64,000 nt of DNA from Mycobacterium asiaticum (GCF_001673315.1 NZ_LZLQ01000136.1:1-64000), one strand, 5' to 3'; positions 7,560 to 15,784 are shown, counted from the stretch's first letter. Notes: generated by a model not told the origin, from the letters alone. A program made the numbers and translations.

Positions 7560-9299
7560 CTATGCCGTGTTGGCCGTCTCACGTTGACTGTCGGCATGGA
7601 CCCGGCGACTGTAATGCAGCTCGCCGCGCATTCGTGCGAGCATGTGCGGGTAATGCAGTTCGAAGGCGGGCCGCTCGGAGCGGATGCGGGGTAGCTCAGT
7701 GAAATTGTGCCGTGGCGGTGGGCAACTGGTGGCCCACTCCAACGAGTTACCGTGCCCCCAGGGGTCGTCTACGACGACCGGTTCTCCGTAGCGCCAGCTG
7801 CTGAACACATTCCAGACGAAAGGCAGCATCGAGGCGCCCAAGATGAACGCGCCCGCCGTGGAGACGACATTGAGCGTCTGGAAGCCGTCGATGGGCAGGT
7901 AGTCGGCGTAGCGGCGGGGCATGCCCATGTCCCCCAGCCAGTGCTGCACCAAGAAGGTGGTGTGAAAGCCGATCAGGGTCAGCCAGAAGTGCAGCTTGCC
8001 CAACCGTTCGTCGAGTAGCCGGCCGGTCATCTTCGGGAACCAGAAGTAAATGCCGGCGAAGGTGGCGAACACAATGGTGCCGAACAGCACGTAGTGGAAG
8101 TGCGCGATCAAGAAGTACGTGTCGGTGACGTGGAAGTCGATCGGCGGGCTGGCCAGCATTACCCCGGACAGCCCGCCCAGCAGAAATGTCGCCATGAAGC
8201 CCACCGAAAACAGCATCGGCGTCTCAAAGGTCAACTGGCCCTTCCACATCGTGCCGATCCAGTTGAAGAACTTCAGCCCGGTCGGTACCGCAATGAGATA
8301 CGACATGAACGAAAAGAATGGCAGCAGCACCGCTCCGGTGGCGAACATGTGGTGTGCCCACACCGCAGCCGACAGTGCTGCGATACTCATCGTTGCGTAG
8401 ACCATCGGGGTATAGCCGAAGACCGGCTTGCGGGCGAATACCGGGATCACTTCGGAGATGATGCCGAAGAATGGCAGCGCGATGATGTACACCTCGGGAT
8501 GGCCGAAGAACCAGAACAAGTGCTGCCACAGGATTACCCCGCCGTTGGCCGGGTCGTAGATATGGGCACCGAGGTGGCGGTCGGCGGCCAGCCCCAACAG
8601 CGCTGCGGTCAGCAGTGGGAACGCAATAAGCACCATGATCGACGTGATCAGCATGTTCCAGGTGAAAATTGGCATCCGAAACATCGTCATCCCCGGCGCC
8701 CGCAGGCACACCACCGTGGTGATCATGTTGACCGCACCCAAGATGGTGCCCAAACCACCGACTGCCAACCCCAGGATCCACAGATCCCCACCGGCGCCGG
8801 GGCTATGGATGGCGTCGCTGAGCGGGGTATACGCGGTCCAGCCGAAATCGGCGGCTCCGCCCGGTGTGATGAATCCCCCCATCGCGATCAGCGCACCAAA
8901 CACGAACAGCCAAAACGACAAGGCATTGAGTCGCGGGAACGCGACATCGGGGGCGCCAATCTGCAACGGCAACACCAGATTTGCGAATCCAAACACGATA
9001 GGAGTGGCATAGAACAGCAACATGACGGTGCCGTGCATGGTGAACAGCTGGTTGTACTGCTCATTGGAGAAGAACTGCAACCCGGGCGCCGCGAGTTCGG
9101 TCCGCATCAGCAATGCCATCAGGCCGCCGATGAAGAAGAAAGTGAAGCACGCAACGCAGTACATGATTCCGATCAGTTTATGATCGGTGGTTGTGACGAT
9201 CTTGTAGATCAAGCTGCCTGTTGGCCCCAGCCGAGCAGGAAATGGCCTGCGCGCCAACAATTCTTGCGGTACGACTTCAGTAGCCATCGGCTCCTCCAC
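7560..9299 (-). CDS. ctaD: Cytochrome c oxidase subunit I, orphan paralogue
   Basis: The 579-residue protein is nearly collinear with mycobacterial CtaD (about 573 residues) and has the twelve-helix heme-copper fold. Motifs present include MHGTVMLLFY (heme a ligand), IGAPDVAFPRLN (D-channel Asp), HPEVYIIALPFFG (CuB His with the Glu and cross-linked Tyr), WAHHMFATGA (CuB His pair) and AHFHYVLFG (heme ligands). No ctaB, ctaC, ctaE or qcr genes are nearby, so it probably replaces the main CtaD within the standard aa3 complex. It lies behind operator copy B with a possible small gene in between. Its regulon suggests a subunit isoform for NO or redox stress. It could also act as an NO reductase-like side activity, but the residues are ordinary aa3 type. 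Confidence 0.95.
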   Translation of the reverse strand: MEEPMATEVVPQELLARRPFPARLGPTGSLIYKIVTTTDHKLIGIMYCVACFTFFFIGGLMALLMRTELAAPGLQFFSNEQYNQLFTMHGTVMLLFYATPIVFGFANLVLPLQIGAPDVAFPRLNALSFWLFVFGALIAMGGFITPGGAADFGWTAYTPLSDAIHSPGAGGDLWILGLAVGGLGTILGAVNMITTVVCLRAPGMTMFRMPIFTWNMLITSIMVLIAFPLLTAALLGLAADRHLGAHIYDPANGGVILWQHLFWFFGHPEVYIIALPFFGIISEVIPVFARKPVFGYTPMVYATMSIAALSAAVWAHHMFATGAVLLPFFSFMSYLIAVPTGLKFFNWIGTMWKGQLTFETPMLFSVGFMATFLLGGLSGVMLASPPIDFHVTDTYFLIAHFHYVLFGTIVFATFAGIYFWFPKMTGRLLDERLGKLHFWLTLIGFHTTFLVQHWLGDMGMPRRYADYLPIDGFQTLNVVSTAGAFILGASMLPFVWNVFSSWRYGEPVVVDDPWGHGNSLEWATSCPPPRHNFTELPRIRSERPAFELHYPHMLARMRGELHYSRRVHADSQRETANTA

Positions 9300-9314
9300 T
9301 GTTGGTGTTGTCTT

Positions 9315-9530
9315 CTAGGTTCCGGGTTCTATTGGTGCGCCAGCTTTGGCGATGCAAGCCATCAACTGGCGGGAGCCACGGGTCTCGTGGGTGACTATGG
9401 TGAAGGCCGTCAAAATGTCCCCGGTGTCGACGGAGACACTGTGCTGCCGAGCTACTCGTCGTCGGGTTCGGTGCTGGGCCACCACCTCGCCGACCAACCA
9501 CAACGCTGTTCGCTTCCTGGCGTGATCCAT
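9315..9530 (-). CDS. Possible small protein upstream of ctaD paralogue
   Basis: A reading frame of 71 residues begins at ATG 9530, 53 bp downstream of operator copy B, and ends 15 bp before the ctaD paralogue. Third positions are mostly G or C in the second half (VDTGDILTAFTIVTHETRGS), as expected for a gene here. The N-terminus is basic, one Cys is present, and no membrane segment or known domain is seen. There is no clear ribosome binding site. I do not recognise it. Its place between operator and ctaD fits a small accessory protein, but it could also be a 5' leader. Confidence 0.4.
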   Translation of the reverse strand: MDHARKRTALWLVGEVVAQHRTRRRVARQHSVSVDTGDILTAFTIVTHETRGSRQLMACIAKAGAPIEPGT

Positions 9531-9583
9531 GCAGCTGTCGGATGTCGAGTTCGTTGGCCGCCTTGGGATTTCACGCCCCCGGG

Positions 9584-9609
9584 GTTTTTACAATTGGAAT
9601 TGTGCAAAC
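9584..9609. promoter_or_regulatory. Island operator copy B (upstream of ctaD unit)
   Basis: GTTTTTACAA-N6-TTGTGCAAAC has the same half-sites as copies A and C. It is oriented toward the minus-strand unit that ends with the ctaD paralogue and lies 128 bp from copy C, which faces the divergent fdxA unit. Confidence 0.75.
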
Positions 9610-9737
9610 TCTACAGCATGAGTGCGCAGCGGGGAAGCACTTCCGTACGCCCTATCGGCAAACTCGCTGCGCGACGTACCGGATGGTTTGGTGGCAGCGC
9701 GCCGAGGCCAATCGTCTGCGCCGCTGAGATCCCACTA

Positions 9738-9763
9738 GTTTCTACAAACAATTTTGTGTAAAT
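9738..9763. promoter_or_regulatory. Island operator copy C (upstream of fdxA)
   Basis: GTTTCTACAA-N6-TTGTGTAAAT ends 8 bp before the fdxA start codon. A bound protein should block initiation of the fdxA-regulator unit, so the regulator at 10116-10799 would be autoregulated. The half-sites match copies A and B. Confidence 0.75.
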
Positions 9764-9771
9764 TCGAGGTC

Positions 9772-10119
9772 ATGGCATACGTGATAGGAAAGCCATGCGT
9801 GGATGTGATGGATCGGTCCTGCGTCGAGGAGTGCCCGGTCGACTGCATCTACGAAGGTGGCCGGGCGTTATATATCCATCCCGACGAATGCGTAGATTGC
9901 GGGGCATGCGAGCCCGTCTGCCCGGTAGAAGCCATCTACTACGAGGACGACCTACCCGAAGAGTTGCAGCCCTACCAAGCGGACAACGCGGCATTCTTTT
10001 TCGAAACGCTGCCCGGCCGCGACGAACCCGTGGGCTCACCGGGTGGGGCGGCCAAGATGGGCCCGCTCAAAATTGACGCACCGCTGGTGGCTAGCCTGCC
10101 CAAGCAGGCGTCCGAGTGA
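9772..10119 (+). CDS. fdxA: 7Fe ferredoxin FdxA
   Basis: The 115-residue protein contains C9, C17, C21, C25, C40, C43, C46 and C50, the pattern of [3Fe-4S][4Fe-4S] seven-iron ferredoxins. The sequence VDVMDRSCVEECPVDCIYEG closely resembles mycobacterial FdxA, which in M. tuberculosis is a hypoxia/NO-induced (DosR) gene. The start ATG 9772 was chosen over an in-frame upstream ATG at 9754, because that codon lies inside operator copy C and MAYVIG is the family N-terminus. Its stop overlaps the regulator start (GTGA), so the two are coupled. Confidence 0.95.
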   Translation: MAYVIGKPCVDVMDRSCVEECPVDCIYEGGRALYIHPDECVDCGACEPVCPVEAIYYEDDLPEELQPYQADNAAFFFETLPGRDEPVGSPGGAAKMGPLKIDAPLVASLPKQASE

Positions 10120-10799
10120 GCGTGAGCGGCGTCGCCGTGTCACGCGAGGAGCCGTCTGGTCGGCGTCGTGATGTGCTGCGGGTTTTGAAGGCCGGCCCGG
10201 GGCCGATGAGTATTGCCGCGATCGCCAAAGTGCTTGAGGTGCATCCAAATACCGTGCGATTCCACCTGAATGCATTGTCCGACGACGGCCAGGTGGAGCT
10301 CATCGAACCGGACCGCAGACGCCCGGGACGCCCGCCGCTGATGTTTCGTGCGACACCACAGATGGACCGCAGCGGGCCGCGAAACTTCCAGGTGCTCGCT
10401 GAAATCCTCGTCATGAGTCTTGCCGGCAACCGCAATGTGCGGGGAAAGGCGCAATCCGCGGGCCGTGCCTGGGGACGTGAGTTGAGAACGTCACCTGCGC
10501 AAGGGAAAAAGGCGGGAGCCAAAAAATCGATCGACCACCTGGTGGGCGTTCTCGACGATCTCGGATTCGCGCCAGAACGTCGAGAATCCGGCGGAGAGCA
10601 ACAGATTGGCTTGCGCCACTGCCCGTTTCTCGAACTCGCTGAGGTCAGAGCCAAGGTTGTCTGCCCGATCCATCTGGGCCTCATGCAAGGAGTTCTCGAA
10701 AATCAGCAAGTAACCGTAGACAGACTGGACGCGTTCGTCGAACCGGATCTATGCGTCGCCCATCTGACACTGCAATCATCTGACACGGCAATCATCTGA
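10116..10799 (+). CDS. HTH regulator with Cys/His cluster (COG2345/SufR-like), paralogue 2
   Basis: The 227-residue protein has a winged helix-turn-helix at about residues 20-80 (VLEVHPNTVRFHLNALSDDGQV) with the GRPP wing. The sensor region has C169-x13-C183-x2-H186 and then C213, the same layout as the regulator at 4376-5086. Three Cys plus one His could hold a [4Fe-4S] cluster. A lysine-rich loop lies at about 129-137. The gene overlaps fdxA by 4 nt and lies behind operator copy C, so it is the best candidate for the protein that reads the three-copy motif. The signal (NO, O2 or cluster status) is inferred from its neighbours. Confidence 0.85.
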   Translation: MSVSGVAVSREEPSGRRRDVLRVLKAGPGPMSIAAIAKVLEVHPNTVRFHLNALSDDGQVELIEPDRRRPGRPPLMFRATPQMDRSGPRNFQVLAEILVMSLAGNRNVRGKAQSAGRAWGRELRTSPAQGKKAGAKKSIDHLVGVLDDLGFAPERRESGGEQQIGLRHCPFLELAEVRAKVVCPIHLGLMQGVLENQQVTVDRLDAFVEPDLCVAHLTLQSSDTAII

Positions 10800-10883
10800 C
10801 GCTGCGATGTGACTTCAATGAGCTGCTAGACGGGTCGCCGTCTTGGATTTCGGCATCAGGTGGCTCGTTGGCCGCAGATCATC

Positions 10884-11702
10884 TCAGCGCAACTGCGCCA
10901 TCACGTCGGCGAAGGTACCGATGTGGTTGTCCTGCACTGTGAAGTGTGAGATTCCGTACTTGTCACGGTAATTAGACAACGTCTCGGCCATCTCGGCTGG
11001 GGACCCGCTGAGCACCGAGTGCATGGCGAGCAACTGTTCGTCGGACAAGTCCGGTGCGTTGCGGCGGGTCAGCGACAGGTCGGGAATGGCCTCACCCTTA
11101 CGCGGCACGGCGGTGATCACCAGGTTGAGCTCGAGAGAATTGAACCGGTCACCCGCGGCGTCGCGCACGAACGCGATTCGCTCGGCCACGGGGTCATCGA
11201 CGTCGCGCACTCTCGCCCCGGTCAGGGCGACGATGTCGGCGTGCCGCGCCGCCAGGGTCATCACCCGGTCACCGCTGCCGGCCACCATGATTGGCACTCC
11301 GGAATGATGCTCTTTGAGGTAGACGGCCATGTGTTCGAGATAGTCGACTCGTGCGCCCGCGCTGGGATACGGCAACTCGGCGGCCTCGAATTCCTCACGC
11401 ACGTAGCCCGTTCCGAGCCCCACTTCCAGACGCCCATCGCTGAGCAGGTCGAGCGCGCCAATGTCACGGCTCAACAATGCCGGCTTGTAGAAGGCGGCAT
11501 TGAGCACGTACATACTCAGCCGGATCCGCTCGGTGACCATGGCGGCCGCCGTCAGCGTCGGAAACGGCGCCGCCGCGCCCAGATGGTCTGGCACACAGAG
11601 AATGTCATAACCAAGGTCTTCTGCTCGCCGCGCCGTCTCCACCAGCGCGGCGCGAGACTTGAAATAGCGAATACTCACGCCAAAGCGGAAATCCTTGGCC
11701 AC
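10884..11702 (-). CDS. LLM-class F420-dependent oxidoreductase
   Basis: The 272-residue protein has a luciferase-like TIM barrel: FGVSIRYFKSRAALVETARRAEDLGYDILCVPDH at the N-terminus, DLLSDGRLEVGLGTGYVREEF in the middle and IMVAGSG later. It resembles the mycobacterial TIGR03621 type, which uses F420; the substrate is unknown. GTG at 11702 was chosen because GGAGG at 11709-11713 sits 6 nt upstream; TTG codons at 11705 and 11708 are too close to it. It follows the GGCT-hydrolase gene by 13 bp on the same strand and is probably co-transcribed with it. Confidence 0.85.
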   Translation of the reverse strand: MAKDFRFGVSIRYFKSRAALVETARRAEDLGYDILCVPDHLGAAAPFPTLTAAAMVTERIRLSMYVLNAAFYKPALLSRDIGALDLLSDGRLEVGLGTGYVREEFEAAELPYPSAGARVDYLEHMAVYLKEHHSGVPIMVAGSGDRVMTLAARHADIVALTGARVRDVDDPVAERIAFVRDAAGDRFNSLELNLVITAVPRKGEAIPDLSLTRRNAPDLSDEQLLAMHSVLSGSPAEMAETLSNYRDKYGISHFTVQDNHIGTFADVMAQLR

Positions 11703-11715
11703 CAACAACCTCCAT

Positions 11716-12789
11716 TCAACGACGGGTAGAAAGCTGCCACGACTGCGCCGCGGCCGCCAAACTGTCGACCAATCCGGAAGTGACCGGCGACAAGCCGTCC
11801 GGACCCGGCAGGGGACTGCGCGGGCTCAAACCGCGGACCCGAACCGGCAATTCCAGCTGCGTCCCCCCGTGGCGAACCCTGTTGACCGGGTTGTCCGGGT
11901 GCAGGCCACGTAGCTCGGCCGGAATCGCATCCAGATCGGTCACCACCTCATACCCGGGGAGCCGGATATGGGCCGCCACATGCGCGGCCAGAGCGCGATT
12001 CCGCCCACCCGCTAGCAACTGGGACTCGCGCCCGATGCGGCCATAGCCGTGCAGCGATACCGCCACGTCGACGTGTTCGAGAAACTCGGCCAGCCGGGCA
12101 GATTCGGCAGGATCGAATTTCGACGACGGCAGATGGTGGTTGCACCGGTCGGGGTGACGCACCACATACACCGAGGCGTCGACGGCGGCAGCGGCCCGTT
12201 CGGCTACCACGTCGGTCATTTGTTCCAGGCCGCCGCCGTGGATGGCAAGAAACCCGAAACGGGACCGCAAGCGGCTCACTTCGACTATCCCCGTTTCCGC
12301 GAGCAGTTCTGAAAGCGATTGCGGCCCAGTCCCGTTAGGGGTTGGCCGAAGCGGCCAGTGGGCCGGGTCCCAGCGGTGCAGAAAGTCGATCCAGCGTTGC
12401 GGCAGCCCGTGGTGGGTGGCACCGTCGACGATGCGCGAAAGGTAACCGGGTCGAGGCGGACCCGGCGTCACCCGATGGTCGATGTACACCCACGCCGGTG
12501 CCGGCCCGGAGTCGGTGTGCACGGTCAGCTCATCGCGCCGGTACCGCACCGGCACTCCTTCGGCGCTGTCCAGCACCCTCAGGTCGTGGTCGGACAGTTG
12601 CCAGAGCACGCCGTGCACTTCGTTGCCCACGATCGGTTCGACGGTGGCCACGCCACGTTGGTTGATCAACCAGCCGTGGTCACTCAACACCGCGGGCCGC
12701 GGGTCGACGGCGTCCGGGCATCGTTCCGCCATCTGATGCACGCACAGGTTTGATCCGTATGCGAAGTAAGGGTGCCGGCGGACCGGCAT
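11716..12789 (-). CDS. Gamma-glutamylcyclotransferase / poly-gamma-glutamate hydrolase fusion (Rv0923c-like)
   Basis: The protein is 357 residues. Residues 5-150 form a GGCT-like domain (YFAYGSNL, and EGVPVRYRRDELTV with the acidic catalytic region). Residues 155-350 resemble poly-gamma-glutamate hydrolases of the zinc-dependent DUF867 type: AIHGGGLEQMTD, CNHHLPSSKFDPAESARL and VSLHGYGR provide likely metal ligands. Both halves act on gamma-glutamyl bonds, so the fusion could degrade gamma-glutamyl polymers or peptides; the substrate is unknown. The ATG shares bases with the mntH stop (TGATG), so translation is coupled. Position matches M. tuberculosis Rv0923c. Confidence 0.8.
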   Translation of the reverse strand: MPVRRHPYFAYGSNLCVHQMAERCPDAVDPRPAVLSDHGWLINQRGVATVEPIVGNEVHGVLWQLSDHDLRVLDSAEGVPVRYRRDELTVHTDSGPAPAWVYIDHRVTPGPPRPGYLSRIVDGATHHGLPQRWIDFLHRWDPAHWPLRPTPNGTGPQSLSELLAETGIVEVSRLRSRFGFLAIHGGGLEQMTDVVAERAAAAVDASVYVVRHPDRCNHHLPSSKFDPAESARLAEFLEHVDVAVSLHGYGRIGRESQLLAGGRNRALAAHVAAHIRLPGYEVVTDLDAIPAELRGLHPDNPVNRVRHGGTQLELPVRVRGLSPRSPLPGPDGLSPVTSGLVDSLAAAAQSWQLSTRR

Positions 12790-14015
12790 CAACCAGTCAC
12801 CGTCAGATAGATCAGCACCACGTTAAGCAGACTAATCATCACCGCCACCACCCAGCCAACGACGGTCGTTGCATGGTGATTGGCGTCGCCGCCCATCAGC
12901 TCACGGTTCGCGGTGAGTCGGATGAGCGGAAGTACGGCGAACGGAATGCCGAAGGACAGCACGACCTGCGAAAGCACCAGGGTCCGGGTGGGATCGACGT
13001 TCAGTGCCAACAGGGCGATCGCGGGGCACAGCGTGAGCAACCGGCGCACCACCATCGGAACCGACCAGTCCAGTAGCCCCTGCATGATCATGGCTCCGGC
13101 GTACGCGCCCACCGAGGACGACGCCAAGCCCGAGGCGAGCAGCCCGACCGCGAACAAGATCGCGATCGTCGGTCCCAGCGTGCCGCGTACCGCCTCGTAG
13201 GCGGCTTCGATGGAACCGACGTCGCCATGACCGCGCATGTTGAACGCGGCAACCAGCAGCATCGCCGCGTTGACCCCACCGGCGATCACCATGGCGATCC
13301 CCACGTCCCAGCGGGTGATGCGCAGCAACCGGTGTCGGCTCGGCCCTGGCTCGGGATGTCCGTGCCGGTCGCGGGCCAGCCCGGAATGTAGGTACACCGC
13401 GTGCGGCATCACCGTGGCGCCCAGGATGGCGGCGGCCAGCAACACGCTTTCGGCGCCGTGGAAGCGCGGCACCAGGCCGCCCAGCACCTCACCGGCCGGT
13501 GGGGTCGCAACGAAGAAACTGGCTGTGAAGCCGACCGCGATTACCAGCAGCAGTCCGGTGATCACCGTCTCGAACAGTCGCTGGCCACGGCGGTCCTTGA
13601 TCAGCAGCAGCAGCAGTGAGATAGCCCCGGTAATCAGCCCGCCGACCGGCAGCGGCAAGCCGAACAGGATGCGCAACGCGACGGCCCCGCCGATCACTTC
13701 GGCGACGTCGGTGGACATCGCGACAATCTCGGCCTGTGCCCAGTACCCCAACCGCGCCGGTCGTGCCATCCGGTCCCCGATGGCCTCCGGGAGCGAACGT
13801 CCGGTGACCAGACCGAGTTTCGCCGAAAGGTACTGGACCAGGCCGGCCATCACGTTTGCGGCGACGATCACCCACAACAGGAGGTAGCCGAACTGGGTTC
13901 CCGAGCTGACGTTGGCCGCGACGTTGCCCGGGTCGACGTAGGCGATCGCGGCGACGAAAGCGGGCCCCAGCAGGTACCAGTTCGTTCTGCCAGAGGACGT
14001 GATTTCCGGCGCCAT
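12789..14015 (-). CDS. mntH: NRAMP-family Mn2+/divalent metal transporter MntH
   Basis: The 408-residue protein has eleven predicted membrane helices and both NRAMP signatures: DPGN in helix 1 (VDPGNVAANVSSGTQFG) and MPH in helix 6 (ATVMPHAVYLHSGL), which hold the metal. It imports Mn2+ and related ions with protons. It leads a minus-strand unit with the GGCT-hydrolase fusion. The short AT-rich stretch at 14047-14056 upstream may be part of the promoter. No clear MntR or IdeR box was recognised. Confidence 0.93.
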   Translation of the reverse strand: MAPEITSSGRTNWYLLGPAFVAAIAYVDPGNVAANVSSGTQFGYLLLWVIVAANVMAGLVQYLSAKLGLVTGRSLPEAIGDRMARPARLGYWAQAEIVAMSTDVAEVIGGAVALRILFGLPLPVGGLITGAISLLLLLIKDRRGQRLFETVITGLLLVIAVGFTASFFVATPPAGEVLGGLVPRFHGAESVLLAAAILGATVMPHAVYLHSGLARDRHGHPEPGPSRHRLLRITRWDVGIAMVIAGGVNAAMLLVAAFNMRGHGDVGSIEAAYEAVRGTLGPTIAILFAVGLLASGLASSSVGAYAGAMIMQGLLDWSVPMVVRRLLTLCPAIALLALNVDPTRTLVLSQVVLSFGIPFAVLPLIRLTANRELMGGDANHHATTVVGWVVAVMISLLNVVLIYLTVTG

Positions 14016-14099
14016 TCACCAGCCTTCGGCGGTCGAGAAGCGGGACCAAATAAAAAAGTGAGGTTACCCGAAATCTACCCGCCCCCGCGCAGAGGCCCG

Positions 14100-14810
14100 C
14101 TAGCCGGCGCCGATGCTCCCTCCGCCGTCAACCCGCAGCACCTGCCCCGTTATGTAGCCCGCGTCTTCGTCCAGTAGGGCGCAGATCATATGCGCGATCT
14201 CAGCAGGAGTTCCGACACGACGCATCGGGATGGCACTGAGAAGTCGAGCTTCGCGTTCGGATCCTGCCGGACTGCGCTCGCGGTACATCTCGGTTTCGAT
14301 CGGTCCCGGCGCGACGGCATTGACCGTGACACCCGTCTCCGCAAGCTCGGCGGCCCAGATGCGGGTGCAGGTTTCCAGAGCGCCTTTCGCCGCAGCGTAG
14401 GGCGTGCGCTCGTTGGTCCCACGCGTCGTCATGCTGCTGAGATTGACGATCCGGCCCCATCCCGCGGCCGTCATGCCCGGCAGCACCGCTTGCACCACTT
14501 GCACCGCGGTGCGCACGTTCATGTCGTAGGTCGAAAACAGGTCATCGAGTTCGATCGAACCGATGCGGCCGAACCGGGCGAACCCGACGTTGTTGACCAC
14601 CGCGTCGACCCTTCCATCAGCGACCACCTGTGCCAGCGTCGCCGCCGTGCCCGCTTGGTCGGTCAAGTCGACCGGGTAGAACGGTCCCGGGAAATCCTCC
14701 GGCGCGGTCCGCGCCAGGCCGATCGGCTCCTGGCCGTTGCGGGCCACCCGGTCGGCGACGGCTCGGCCGATACCTTTGGAGGCGCCGGTGATCAGCACCC
14801 GTCTGGACAT
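14100..14810 (-). CDS. Short-chain dehydrogenase/reductase
   Basis: The 236-residue Rossmann protein has the cofactor motif TGASKGIG at residues 8-15, NNVG, an active-site Ser in VNLSS, and Y-x3-K in YAAAK, followed by APGPIETEM. It resembles FabG-like 3-oxoacyl reductases, but the substrate is not evident. It is separated from mntH by 84 bp and is not among the Rv0924c-Rv0927c neighbours I recall in M. tuberculosis. Confidence 0.88.
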   Translation of the reverse strand: MSRRVLITGASKGIGRAVADRVARNGQEPIGLARTAPEDFPGPFYPVDLTDQAGTAATLAQVVADGRVDAVVNNVGFARFGRIGSIELDDLFSTYDMNVRTAVQVVQAVLPGMTAAGWGRIVNLSSMTTRGTNERTPYAAAKGALETCTRIWAAELAETGVTVNAVAPGPIETEMYRERSPAGSEREARLLSAIPMRRVGTPAEIAHMICALLDEDAGYITGQVLRVDGGGSIGAG

Positions 14811-14919
14811 CGCGTTCCCCTCTTCGCTGGCGATGTCTCAATTCTGGTGCCGGACGGGCGGCGTGGGGAATGGGATTAAGCCAAGATTCCCACGGAAACC
14901 GACATGCCCGTGCCGGACC

Positions 14920-15711
14920 TCACAGATCGGGTACAGGTATCTCCAGGTTGGGGAAGGTGAGCCCGCCGTCGACTTCCAACGTCTTACCGGTGAGGAAGCC
15001 GCCGGCTGGCGACGCCAAATAGAGTGCGGCAGAAGCGATATCGACCGGGTCGCCGAGGCGGCGCAGCGGTGTCGCCCGCTCCATCGGCGCGCGCAGTTCG
15101 TCATTGCTGGCCACGACGTCTAGCGCCGAAGTAAGGATGGAGCCCGGAGCAATGGCGTTGACCCGGATGCGTGGACACAGGTCCAGGGCCGTGAGCCGGG
15201 TGTAGTGCGACAACGCGGCTTTGGCCGTGCCATAGGCGGCGAAACCCCGTCCCGCGAGCCGGCCGATCGCCGAGGTGATGTTGATGATGCTGCCGCCACC
15301 GGAGTGTTCGAGCATCAGCGGCACGGCCGCAACGGTCAGTGCGTGAGCCGTGCCGACATTGAACGTGAATGCGTCCTTGAGGTCCTTGGTCGAGGTGGTC
15401 AACAGCGTGTTGGGCATGGTGCCTCCGACGTTGTTGACGACGATGTCCAGTTTTCCGAACGCGTTGACGGCCTCCGCAGCCAAGTTCGCGGTGTCTTCGG
15501 GATGGGCCAGATCTGCGGCCACGACGTGAGCGCAGCGCCCGATTGCCCGGACCTGCTCGGCGACCTCGTCGAGTTGGGATTGTGTTCGCGACGCGATGAC
15601 GACATCGGCGCCTGCTTCGGCAAATGCCAGCGCAATGGCCGCACCCAGGCCGCGGCCGGCTCCGGTGATGACGGCGACTTTGTCGTCGAGGCGGAACCTG
15701 TCGAGGATCAC
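14920..15711 (-). CDS. Short-chain dehydrogenase/reductase (Rv0927c-like)
   Basis: The 263-residue protein has TGAGRGLG at the cofactor site, NNVGG, the catalytic Ser within INITSAIG, and Y-x3-K in YGTAKAAL. The C-terminus is FLTGKTLEVDGGL. Length and neighbours match M. tuberculosis Rv0927c, upstream of pstS3 on the opposite strand. A KstR-type box at 15771-15784 lies 59 bp before its start, which would tie it to sterol catabolism. The substrate is not known. Confidence 0.88.
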   Translation of the reverse strand: MILDRFRLDDKVAVITGAGRGLGAAIALAFAEAGADVVIASRTQSQLDEVAEQVRAIGRCAHVVAADLAHPEDTANLAAEAVNAFGKLDIVVNNVGGTMPNTLLTTSTKDLKDAFTFNVGTAHALTVAAVPLMLEHSGGGSIINITSAIGRLAGRGFAAYGTAKAALSHYTRLTALDLCPRIRVNAIAPGSILTSALDVVASNDELRAPMERATPLRRLGDPVDIASAALYLASPAGGFLTGKTLEVDGGLTFPNLEIPVPDL

Positions 15712-15770
15712 TGCGGCCCCGTTTCAGTTGTCGGCCGAAACAGCAGTGTCCGCCGTCCCGGGAGGATTTC

Positions 15771-15784
15771 TGTAACAGGTTCTA
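15771..15784. promoter_or_regulatory. KstR-type box upstream of SDR
   Basis: TGTAACAGGTTCTA fits the consensus TnnAACnnGTTnnA for the sterol-catabolism repressor KstR. It lies in the gap between the divergent SDR and pstS3 genes. About one match to the eight fixed bases is expected by chance in 64 kb, so this copy is suggestive only. Confidence 0.45.

Noticed and set aside
9618..9761. 47-residue plus-strand frame between operator copies B and C
   Set aside because: It ends inside operator copy C, has no recognisable features and lies in a divergent promoter region; chance frame is more likely.
14040..14090. IdeR or MntR box upstream of mntH
   Set aside because: GGTAACC-like half-sites are present, but no inverted repeat matching a known box could be aligned.
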